A stretch of 64,000 nt of DNA from Astragalus membranaceus (lineage: Eukaryota > Streptophyta > Magnoliopsida > Fabales > Fabaceae): positions 152,844,605-152,908,604 of the forward strand of contig CM076846.1 in the NCBI GenBank assembly GCA_039519185.1, written 5' to 3'. The notes beneath the pieces are model-generated. The model made no database searches. It was given only the letters and a program-made list of their open reading frames with translations, and was not told the DNA's origin. Below, piece by piece: positions 53,884-64,000 of the stretch. The position numbers and the translations under genes are program-made. The number at the start of each line of letters is the position of its first letter. Position 1 is the first letter of the stretch.

Positions 53884-56800
53884 TGTAACATCCTAATATT
53901 TCTAACAAGTAGAAATACTAAAATGTACAACTTAGCATACATCAGAGATATAATTCCTGTTTAGATATTGAACACGACTAAATTTTTTCGATGATTAACA
54001 TCAAACAGTCTTAGCATTCCATAAACTTAAGAGAAAACCATATCGGTTCCATGTCTTTCAATATCCTCAAAACCTAGTGTTCAATATCACCACAAGAAAA
54101 GCGGAAACGGTTTATACAACTTATCATAAGAACAAGTTACATTACCAAATACAGAATCAACAAGAAAAACATAAACATGGACAAAGACATAATGTCTCAG
54201 TCAACTCCTTAGGCACCTCTCCTTCTCGTGCCGTTTAGCCTTCTTCTTTCCTTGTTTCTCTGTAAAACAACAACATATGAAAGGGTGAGATACATATCTC
54301 AGTGAGTTTTACCGTGACCCCTAGCCACGCTCTCGATTCAATTATTAATCCTTTTGACTGGTAATTTGATAAGAATTACAAACAATCACTGGTAATTCAA
54401 TAAGAATTACAAACATCATTACTTTTAATTCTTTAGCACATCACCAACAACCCGAAGTAGCTTAAGTGATGAATTATGTTATAATCCTTTTTAAGTGGTA
54501 ATTCGATAAGAATTACAAGCACCTCATAGTAATTCTTTTTGAATTACGAAACAACATATTTATCTATAACACGTCGCCAACTCCGAAAGCTTAAGTGAAC
54601 CCCATAGCCAATAGTACTTTCCCTAAAGGCGAACCAACAATAATAATAATAATGGGGGCCTAGATTGAGGGCCCATGACTTCCCTCATCAAGCATGCTAA
54701 TACATAGGGGTCGTCACCCCAACTAGATATAATTTATATATCGTGAATCATAGACCGGTTTAGATGATTGGAATAATAACCATCCCGCGTCAATTGTATA
54801 ATAACAAGTAGAATGACCGGTTTAGATAAAAGTATATTCATCCCGAATCAATCGTAAAACAATAAGTAGAATGTACATAGACCAGTTTAGATGATTTAAT
54901 AATCATTCCGCGTCATTCATAAATAGAACGTTTTAGTTCATTTCATTCGGAAAGACTTGTTCTCACACGTGTACTATGACAATCTTACTTAAAATTTAAG
55001 AAAACATTTAACATATCAAACGACGTCGAAGAATTGCAAAAGACCACTTGTTGGAAAGCTATGGATGTCTAGTTTCTGAATAAAGTTTTGGTTTTGCAAA
55101 ATAATGAGCCAATTAGTACAGTTTTCAAAAATAGACAGAGTGGTTCCTAGATTGGACAGAATCTGTCTCCTGACTTCTAGCACTTCTAACATGACCAAAA
55201 CTCAAACAATTAATCTGAAACTTGATCCTAACCCATAGAAAATTGTGTCTCGTTTTCAAAGATATAAGAATCGTTCAAAAAGGAGTTCAATTGAGAGCAC
55301 AATACCCAAAACCCTGAACCTATACCTAGTTTAACTTCAGAGGTTTGACCTAACTTGAGATAGTCATATCTCGAGCTACACAACTCCAATTTTGATGAAA
55401 CCAGTGCCAAAATGACCCAAATTAAGTCTAGTTTCTAACAAAATTGACCAAATAATTTTCGGATAAAGAGAACTATCCCAATTTCAAAAAGACAGTACCT
55501 ATGCTCCGAATGATTCCAGAAAATTACCCTAATTTGTGAAACCTACAAACTGAGTTATACAACTCCAATTGGAACCAAACCAGTGCTAAAATGACCGTCA
55601 TTAAGTCTAATTTCTAACAAAAATCGACCACATAATTTTTGGATAAACCGAACATTCCAAGTTTCAAAAAGAGAGTATCTATGTCCAGAATTCTCAATTC
55701 AGTAAGTTCAACATCAAAAGTACTCAAATGAACACCAAATTTTACATAACAAACACAATATCAACACAATCAGAAATCAAAATTCCTAAACGTGAGTAAA
55801 ACTCACCCAGAGTGACGAACAATTCGAACGACGGAAGACGCGATCGAGTTCTACCCAAATCGAACCATTTTTGGACAGCATCTGTGAGCAGATTTGGAGC
55901 GCGCATAACTTAGCCAATTCTTAACCAAAACTATCCAACCAGTGTCTCATGTGTAGATAATTTTGTCTATTTCCATATGGTTCAAGTCCCACACTGTTAC
56001 GACGAGTATTCAGGGAGTTATGGCCAGTGACTGGTTCAAAATCGGTACTGTTACAAAAGTAAAACTTGTAACTAATTTTTCTCCCTCAATACTCAGTCAA
56101 ATAAGGTGGTTCTTGTGCCTAACTTGAAGGGTTTTGAGTCTAGTTTCTAAAAAAATTAAAACGAACTTCAAAGGAGGTCTATGGTGAGATATACATCGAA
56201 ACTACCAGACACTGCTTCATACGGGTTTGCTGCAAAACTTTTCTAGCGACATATTCTTTTGATCAACCCTCATGTCTCCACGAATTAGAGTTCCATAGCT
56301 AACCCAAACACTCAAATTTCGATTTCCAGCAACTCAAACACTCTTTCTTGCTACTGAACTTCCTTCCTATCTATTTCAAAATACAATGTAGCTTCACTTC
56401 TACCCCAACCTAGCCTTCACTTGAACAAGCAAAGTCCCTATGAGCTCAAAACTCCATTATTGGCCAAGATGGAGCTTCAATTCGAAAATGGAGGAAAGGA
56501 AGAGATTAGCAATATGTTCCTGAAATTAGTGTCATTGAGAAGAGAATCGAAAATGGAGGAGAATAGACTAGGTTTCACTTACATGCAATGAAGGAATTTT
56601 GAGCTCTACCATCATCTTCTCCTCTCCTTCTCTTCGCACCTCACCCTCTCTTTCTCTCTCTCTCTCTCTTAATCTCAACTTCTGAAATTCTGAAATGGGT
56701 TTGTGTGTGTGAGTGATGTCTGGTTTTGGGTTCATTTCAGCTGAAGGCATTATTGAGGTGGAAATGACTATATTGCCCTTTTTATTCTAATTCTCACTAA

Positions 56801-56992
56801 ACTCAATTCTAATCAATACGTCAAGTAACAAGTCACACCATTAGATAAATAATGCATGTAGACCATCTAGTTGAGCAATTAAATATTTCTTCCGCGACAA
56901 TATTTTATCGTGACTCGACTTATCATTTAATTAAATAATAAATCGCCAGTTAATTTCATAAAATGAAATTAACCAAAAATAGGGATGTTACA
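53884..56992 (-). repeat. 5' LTR of the older chromovirus
   Basis: 3109 bp with complete TG...CA ends. It carries four imperfect GTAATTC-N5-GAATTAC palindromes (54358-54550), the acceptor-like CTGTAAAACAAC (54260), 'accrgtttagatga' repeats (54750-54900), the CGTGAGTAAAACTCACC palindrome (about 55791) and a CT tract (56640-56670). It has no GCACGACCCGTGC array. Confidence 0.88.
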
Positions 56993-57189
56993 CGAATCGT
57001 TGCCTAGTTTTTAGCATATTGCTTAATTGTTTTCTCATTTCCCTATTCTGACTTTCCCACACCCCACATTTGGTGCTTTCATTGACTAAAACACTCACCT
57101 CTGTATCCATTGCGTCGTTTTTTCCCTTTTAACAGAGAAACCCTAAATTCGTCACCCTCCCTCACCACTTCTCACCGTCATCCCTCACC

Positions 57190-57490
57190 ATGACCACACC
57201 ACCACCCAACAATGATGACCTAACTGCGATCCTTCGTCAACTCGTCCAAAGCCACCAGTCCGTCGAAACCCAAGTCGCCGTGAGCAAGGTCTTTGTTATA
57301 ACTGTGACGACAAATTTACCCCGGGCCACAAATGTAAACGTCATTTTCACCTTCTTATAGCTGACCCAGATAATCCTGAACCCCCTACAGAAACATTACA
57401 CCAACTACTGGCTGAACCACTAACATCCCCAACCAAAGAAAATGAACCAACCTCAAACACTAGCTCACCTCAAATTAGTTTTCATGCCCT
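57190..57490 (+). pseudogene. Reina-like gag, core deleted
   Basis: The start MTTPPPNNDDLTAILRQL runs about 30 residues and then jumps into the zinc knuckle GLCYNCDDKFTPGHKC, a spaced form (C-X2-C-X7-H-X-C) usual in this lineage. The jump also changes frame. The capsid domain that should lie between them is missing, so this copy cannot make particles. Confidence 0.82.
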
Positions 57491-57491
57491 C

Positions 57492-59460
57492 ATGGGTCAT
57501 ACAGTTCCACAAACCCTTAGACTCACTAGCCATATCAAAAACAACCCTCTGACAATATTGATTGACACTGGCAGCACCCACAACTTCATTCAAGAGAGAG
57601 TTTCCAAACAAATAAATCTCATTCTTCACCCTGCTAATTCATTCCAGGTCTTGGTAGGTAATGGTGATGAGCTTGATTGTGTTTCTATGTGCCCTAATGT
57701 GCTTGTTTTGTTAGATTCACATGAATTGTTGGTTGACTTATATGTTTTACCCATTAGTGATGTTGAAATGGTCCTAGGGGTAGAATGGCTTAAGTCCTTG
57801 GGGCCTGTTTTAATGGACTACAACAACCTAACCTTAAAATTCTTTAGAGAAGGTCACCTAATCCAAATCTCAGCCACTCCAAGACCTTGTCCTGAACCTG
57901 CCTCACTACACCAGCTAAAACGTATGGTTGATACCAAGGCCATTGACATTTACTATCAATGCCACCTCCTTGACAATGACCAGTCCCTTTCCCCTACCAC
58001 TTGCTCCACCACTACTCTCCAACCACTCATAGACAAATTCCATGACCTATTCTCACCACCCACCACCTTACCTCCATCCAGAACCATAAATCATAACATC
58101 ACACTTGTTGAAGGCTCTAACCCGGTCAATACCAGACTTTACAGATACCCCCAGTTCAAGAAACGGGAAATAGAAACACAAATTCGTGATATGCTTAAAC
58201 AAGGCCTCATTCAACATAGTTCATGCTTTTTCATCACATGTTTTGTTAGTCAAAAAGAAAGATGGTAATTGGTGTTTTTGTGTCGATTACAGGGCATTAA
58301 ATTCCATCACTATTAAAGATCGTTTTCCTATTCCATCTATTGATGAACTTTTGGATGAGTTACATGGAACAACTTGGTTTTCAAAACTTGATTTACGTTC
58401 AGGCTACCATCAAATTCGTATGAACCCCAATGATGTCCATAAAACTGCTTTTAGTACTCATCAGGGCCATTATGAATTTCTGGTCATGTCTTTTAAGTTG
58501 TGCAATGCCCATTCTTCTTTTCAAGCAACTATGAACCTCATTTTTGAACCTTATTTGCGAAAAATTTGTCATTGTTTTCTTTAATGACATTCTGGTGTAT
58601 AGTAGAACACTAGAAGAACATTTAAAACATTTGGAGACTGTTTTTGACTGCTTACTCACTAACCAGTTTTATCTTAAGCAATCAAAATGCCTATTTTTCA
58701 GAAATTCCATCCACTACTTGGGGCATGTTGTGTCCTCTGCAGGTGTAGGCCCTGATCCTGAGAAGATAGTGGCGATGACAGAATGGCCAACTCCAGAAAA
58801 TGTGAAGATGCTTCAAGGCTTCCTGGGTTTAACTGGTTTCTACAGAAAATTTATAAAGAATTATGCCACCATTGCTCATCCCCTAACAGAGTTGCTAAAA
58901 AAAGATGCTTTTCAATGGAGTTCAGATGCTGCTGCTGCCTTTGAACTTTTAAAGAAAGCCATGACATAAGCTCCCGTCCTTACCCTTCCAGATTTCACAG
59001 AGGATTTTATCATTGAAACTGATGCTTCAGGATTAGGAATGGGTGCTGTCCTCATTCAACAAGGCCACCCAATCTCATATTTCAGCAAGAAATTCTGTCA
59101 GAAATTGTTGAATTCTTCCACCTATGTTCGTGAGCTATGTGCCATTGTATCTGTAGTAAAGAAATGGCGCACGTATCTCCTTGGGCGCAAGTTTTTTATC
59201 TACACTGATCAGCGCAGCCTTTGTGAATTAATGACTCAGGTGATTCAAACACCAGAGCAGCAGTTCTATCTTGCCAAACTGTTGGGTTTTTCTTATGAGA
59301 TCATTTACAAGCCTGGGGCCCAGAACAAAATTGCAGATGCTCTCTCTCACATCTATGAAACACCAGTCACTTGCTTTGCTGTTACTGTCCCTCATTTGAA
59401 CTTCATGGACAAGATGCAACAACAATTGCTCACTGATTAGAAGCTGCAACAACTTATCCA
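57492..59460 (+). pseudogene. Reina-like protease-RT-RNase H, broken
   Basis: Protease: ILIDTGSTHNFI (active Asp at 57564-57566), then VEMVLGVEWL. RT begins HNITLVEGSNPVNTRLYRYP, shifts frame near 58200, and continues LLVKKKDGNWCFCVDYRALN and KLDLRSGYHQI, then shifts again near 58560. The catalytic motif reads FFNDILVYS: the first Asp of the pair is Asn (58583-58585). RNase H follows a stop at about 58967: IIETDASGLGMGAVL and YTDQRSLCELM, to DALSHIYE. Confidence 0.88.
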
Positions 59461-60815
59461 GGAGGTCCAAACAGATCCTGCAGCTCATCCTCACTATAAG
59501 GTCCAAAACAACTTACTCTTCTTTTGTAATAGACTGTTTATTCCTGACTCTGCTGAGCTGAAAACCTTATTTTTGCAAGAATTTCACACTTCACACATAG
59601 GGGGTCATAGTGGAATTTCAAAGACTTATGGTCGTCTCAAAGAAAATGTATTTTGGGTGGGAATGAAACAAGATGTTACTGTTTTTGTCAACTCATGTCA
59701 ATCACCTTCCCTTTGGTCTTTTGCAACCATTACCCATACTGGAAACTGTTTGGGCGGATATTTCACTAGATTTTATCACAGGGCTCCCTTCTTTCCAAAA
59801 TTACACAACCATTTTAGTAGTGGTAGATCGTTTTTCTAAGGCTGCTCATTTTGGAAAACTCCCTACTAAATTCACTGCCTCAGCAGTTGCTGAACTATTT
59901 GCTGTCATGATTTGTAAGTTACATGGGATGCCTAGGAGTATAGTCTCAGATAGGGTTCCAATTTTTCTAAGTCATTTTTGGCAAGAGCTGTTTACTTTTG
60001 AGTGGAACAAAACTGCGACTGTCTTCAGCCTATCACCCTCAAAGTGATGGGCAAACAGAGATCGTCAACAAAGCACTTCAACAGTATCTTCGTTGCTTTG
60101 TATTTGATCAGCCTTCCAGATGGGGAAAAATACTACATTGGGCTGAATGGCACTACAATTCATCTGTGCACTCCTCCACAGGTCTCACTCCTTTTCAGAT
60201 TGTTTATGGCAAGCCACCCCCTACACTGTCTCAATATGTGGTTGGCTCTTCAAAAATTGAAGTTGTTGACATGCAGCTTACTGACCGTGATACCATACTC
60301 TCAGCTCTGAAAACTAAGTTACAAAAGGCTCAAACTGTTATGAAATTGTATGCTGATCAGAAACGTATTCCTCGTCCATTCAAGGTTGGTGACTTAGTTT
60401 TCATCAAACTAAGGCCTTCTAGACAGTCTTCATTGGGTGTACAACGTTCTTACAAGCTTTCAAAATGCTATTATGGTCCTTTTCGTCTGTTGAAAGCAAT
60501 TGGTGAAGTTGCCTTTGAGGTGGATCTGCCTGCCACCAACAAGATACATAGGGTCCTCCATGTGTCTCAATTGAAGCCCTGCAATGACCCTGCTGCCAAG
60601 CCTCTAGAACTTCCTCTCACAGCTAGACACAATGCACCAGTAATACAACCTGCAGCAGTACTTAACTGGCGCACAACAGCAGGCAAATCTGAAATTTTAG
60701 TTCAGTGGCAAGGTCTGTACCCAGAGGACACTACCTGGGAATGACTTGAAGAAATGAAGAAGTTGTACCCTCATCTACACCTTGAGGACAAGGTGTTTTC
60801 CCCACCGGATGGAAA
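59461..60815 (+). pseudogene. Reina-like integrase with chromodomain-like end, broken
   Basis: Zinc domain HTSHIGGHSGISKTYGRL runs to VNSCQ, where a frameshift (near 59700) intervenes. The core triad is readable: SLDFITGLP (59769-59771), VSDRVPIF (59949-59951) and GQTEIVN (60058-60060), with another frameshift near 60000. The C-terminal region continues HYNSSVHSSTGLTPFQIVYG, GPFRLLKAIGEVAFEVDLP, HRVLHVSQLKP and a chromodomain-like ILVQWQGLYPEDTTWE with a stop at 60742-60744. The frame could otherwise continue to LHLEDKV. Confidence 0.88.
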
Positions 60816-61294
60816 TGTTATGATCCAGAGTCCCAGACTAATGAAAGGCCCATATGGAAGATGAAAATGAGCCCAATGACTTAATTGAGGAACACCCAAT
60901 CCCACAAGGAAGAATCAAGAGAAATAGGGTTAAACCTAAGTGGACTAGAGATTACGAGACTACCCTCAAGTGACTAGCTGGCTAGTGATAGACTATTCTA
61001 GAAATCCCAATTCTCCCATTTACAATTTGTCCTTTCTTTTGTATTTGCTTTAGGATAAGAATGAAGAGTGCTGAGTCACTCATTAGGGTATGATTGCCAG
61101 CTATGGAAGTACCATTGCCAGCCCTCACAGTGGCTATTTAAGTTGTATTGAATGAAGGGAGAGGATATGAAGTATATTATGAATGAAAGAGTTTTTTTTT
61201 CTTTTGCCTTGTTGAATGTGAATCGTTGCCTAGTTTTTAGCATATTGCTTAATTGTTTTCTCATTTCCCTATTATGACTTTCCCACTCCCCACA
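60816..61294 (+). repeat. 3' LTR of the Reina-like element
   Basis: 479 bp, TGTTATGATCC...TCCCCACA. Its final 77 bases match the 5' LTR remnant 56993-57068 almost exactly (tgaatcgttgcc...cccactccccaca). Confidence 0.9.
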
Positions 61295-61355
61295 CAATCA
61301 ACCAAAAAAAAAATTATGAGCACACAATAACTTTAAATTCATTCAAGGCACAAAA

Positions 61356-63330
61356 TGTAACATCATTAAATTTAGACGTCATAAATTTAAAATGTTAACC
61401 CTTTTAATAAAAATGAGAGTTGTGAACCTACTTAAGGAATTGAACATAACTTATCTTGATGGAATAAACCATCCCTTACATACTCCAGGAGGTATAAATA
61501 CCAAATGGAAACTTAATGACATAACTGATAATCAGCTCAACATGAGTCATTCTTAAAACTTGTTCTATTCCGAAAGTAAGGTTTGCATAAACTACAACTT
61601 AGATTACAAGAATCATAAGTTAAAATCTCATAATAATACATAACATAAACCTAGGGTAGACTAAGCAAATACAAACTTAATCTCTAGGGATCCTTTAAAG
61701 TTTAGTAACTCAGTTCAGCAGCTACTAGTTCTTCTCTTATTTGCTTCGTCTTGCCCTGCTTATCTGAAAAACACCACAACATAAACAATGAGATACAATC
61801 TCAGTAAGTTCTTTCGAGACCCCTCACCTATACTCTCAGTGTTTTTCTTATCTTTTCTCTTTCTCTTAGCACAACCCCGGACAATCACTACACGATTCCC
61901 CCAGAGAACCCACCCGACAATATCTATTGTCGAGTCAACTTATTCTGGGCCTTGGCTTAGGGCTCGTGACTTCCCTTTACCAAGTATGCTTTTAACTCGG
62001 GATCGTCATCCCCTTGGTGTCTTATGTAATTACTTAGACCTCGTCGGTTTTCCCACTCGATAAACTTATCGTTCACTTTGATTATCCTAGGTAATTACTT
62101 GACACGTTGGTCTTTTCTCACTCGATAATGTACCATACAATTCGTATTGTAAACCGTAGACGAAAAACTTCATTGTTGCATATGAAACATACAATCAATT
62201 ATCTCGTTCAATTTATAAATTGTAATGTCAACTTCATTATTTTCCATTTATTATGCATCAAACAAGCCCAATCATATACTTAGAATAACTTAGGTTGAAT
62301 TAGGGAAAGGATTGGGGATGAATTCGCGTCGAAAGGAAAGCGAAATCAAAGATTTTCAAAAAGGGTGGCAGAAACTTCTGCACGGACTGGGCCTCTAGGG
62401 GCACGGACCGGGCCCAGTCTGCAGTTTCACAAAAACTTTGTTTTTCTCAAAATCCACTAATCTGTTCGATCCGATTTCTTTCCCAATCAATCCTTAACTC
62501 GAAATATATCATTAACAGCCCAATGATAGTCATAATTACACCTGAATCATCAATAGCAACTTGAATACAAACATAACAACATTTTGAAGCATGCAATCTC
62601 ATAGAACAACCACTAATCATAGATTCACCAAAACATAGCATCACATGTGTTCCTAATTCATCCTCTAGGCTATCTAAACCACCCCAATCAGTTCAAACAC
62701 ACATGCAAATTCATTTTCATAACCACAAACATTTTGAAAACCCAAGGGTAAAGAACTCACCTCAATGTAGTTGTGAGATAAAATTTCAAGTGTGATTTTG
62801 ACTCCCCAAACACAATGCAAGCTCTAACACTTCAATCATCAACTCTAGTCTCCAAACCCTCCTCCTAAGCCCTGGTATCAACAATGTAGCTTCCAAGATG
62901 CCCTAAGCAAACCCCCAATAGAACATGCAACTAGCAATTTTTCTCACCTCAAGCTCTTGAACTCTCATGCAAATCGAAATCTACTCTAGGTAGAAGAGGA
63001 AAGTAGAGTGGCTGAACTTTTGGATGCTTCTAATCTCTATTCTTTGACACTTAAGAACAGAAATGTAGTTCTTAAAACACCCTTAGAAACCTCCTAAACT
63101 GACATGCAACCATAAAATCCCAAACTCAAGCTACTCAAGCTTGTGCATTTCGAAAATGGAGGGGGGAAGAATTGTGAGTGTGGTGACTGAAATTCTCAAG
63201 TTGGGGAAATGGTTGAACCTAGAATGCCTTGTAATGACTAGGAAATCAATAGGAATGAGTGGCATGGCTTTATGATGGCAGTGAAGCTTGCATGCAATTT
63301 TCCCCTTTCCTCTCTTCTTTCTCTCCTACG

Positions 63331-63369
<39 letters not shown>

Positions 63370-63687
63370 ACTTGAGGGAAGAAGTTTGCTTCTTTTGTAT
63401 TATTTTTTTGAAAAGTGAGAAGTGGGTGTGAGAGTGTGTGTGTGTGTGTGTTTTTAGTTTTTATTTCAGCTGGAATAGTTCTAGTGAGTGATGGTTTGGT
63501 GTGTGAAATTCCTAACTCGCCCTTACCCTCTATTTCCTCATTTGAAAACCACATTTAATTAACCAATCAAGTACTCATTTCATACAAGTATCCCGCTTAA
63601 TCAATTAAATTATGTAATTATACATTCAAAACACAACAATTAATTGACTTAACAAACAAAGTAATTAAAATTACTTTGGGTGTTACA
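61356..63687 (-). mobile_element. Solo LTR 'D', chromovirus type, minus strand
   Basis: TGTAACATCATTAAATTTAG to TTACTTTGGGTGTTACA with exact TSD CAAAA (61351-61355 and 63688-63692). 2332 bp. It has the acceptor-like CTGAAAAACACC (61764), conserved 'ctcagtaagttctttcgagacccctcacc', GCACGGACCGGGCCC units (62380-62416), CT/GA tracts (63335-63365) and the palindromic AAAGTAATT-AATTACTTT near its right end. It belongs to the same family as solo LTR A. Confidence 0.9.
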
Positions 63688-63692
63688 CAAAA

Positions 63693-64000
63693 AGTGATTT
63701 AATACAAGAAAGATGAATAATATGTAACCGCTAGATGACTAAGAAAAAAAAGAAATATACATCAAAAAACTATAATACAATTTTTTTTGAAGGTTACAAA
63801 AAGAGTATAACTAATTAATAAATGAAATTCATAATAATATTATAATTAAAATTGGAATATAATTATATATATATATATATATATATAAAAGTTTTGAGTA
63901 CAAAAGATAGATATATGGATTATATGTAGAGGGCAATTTCATTTTTTCTTCTTTTCGTATATTATTGCTAAATTTAGATATTTTTTTAACAAAAAACATT
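63693..64000. other. AT-rich spacer with TA microsatellite
   Basis: A (TA)12 tract lies at about 63864-63887. No gene or repeat end is recognised before the window edge. Confidence 0.6.

Larger units (their letters stand above)
56993..61294 (+). mobile_element. Reina-like Ty3/gypsy element, 5' LTR truncated by chromovirus insertion
   Basis: Only the last 76 bp of the 5' LTR remain (56993-57068, ending CACCCCACA), followed by primer-site-like TTTGGTGCTTTCATTGA. Then come a shortened gag, protease, RT-RNase H, integrase, chromodomain-like end, polypurine GGATGGAAA and the 479-bp 3' LTR (60816-61294, TGTTATGATCC...CCCCACA). Short LTRs and a C-terminal chromodomain suggest Reina or a near relative. 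Confidence 0.85.

Noticed and set aside
63270..63554. 94-aa minus-strand frame
   Set aside because: It is a translation of CT/GA and TG microsatellites within solo LTR D.

Overview
This window looks like intergenic, transposon-dominated nuclear DNA of a large-genome flowering plant, probably a legume. The evidence is AT-rich sequence, no operon-like gene packing, Ty1/copia and Ty3/gypsy polyproteins, a Cassandra TRIM element with 5S-derived LTRs, CACTA/hAT/PIF/Helitron remnants, and a foldback element whose ends (GGCTTAAATATGTTT...CCCTGCAAATA) I associate with legume genomes. I found no host gene I could defend. The only long intact reading frame is a retrotransposon gag-protease.

Layout. 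1-745: decayed copia RT/RNase H fragment. 1072-1354: foldback MITE with TSD TAATTAA. 2447-3002: Cassandra, minus strand. 3007-13396: a plus-strand chromovirus-type solo LTR (A). It contains a minus-strand solo LTR (B, 3677-12558, TSD TCATG), which contains a young gag-only Athila-like element (3938-10483, TSD ATAAG) with two 1350-bp LTRs that I see differing only at 2 bases. That element carries an extra, perfectly inverted 301-bp copy of its own LTR end inside its target-site duplication. 13397-18247: AT-rich spacer with two tandem Helitron 3' ends. 18253-24537: copia element with both LTRs and TSD TTTAT. About 24959-29511: second, Tork-like copia element, broken. 29633-30012: PIF-type MITE. 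30527-47901: a minus-strand Tekay/Del-like chromovirus with TSD TAATA. It is interrupted by a CACTA-like element in integrase (32293-34766), a hAT MITE in gag (38797-39394), a CACTA MITE (39584-40482), a hAT-like element containing a LINE derivative (42205-44309), and a captured DNA segment that itself received a solo LTR (44621-47114, TSD CGTAG). 48383-56992: an older related chromovirus with a truncated left LTR. 56993-61294: a plus-strand Reina-like gypsy element. 61356-63687: another solo LTR (TSD CAAAA). The rest is AT-rich.

The coding parts are retrotransposon polyproteins (gag, aspartic protease, RT, RNase H, integrase, chromodomain), nearly all broken. Insertion order can be read from the nesting and TSDs, which I located by eye at exact bases. 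The most unusual items are the snap-back terminus of the gag-only element, the CACTA-like element carrying a head-to-head inverted copy of a captured reading frame, recurrent GCACGACCCGTGC-type arrays in several different LTR groups, and a conserved splice-donor/acceptor-like pair in the chromovirus LTRs. All family assignments come from motif recognition without database searching.
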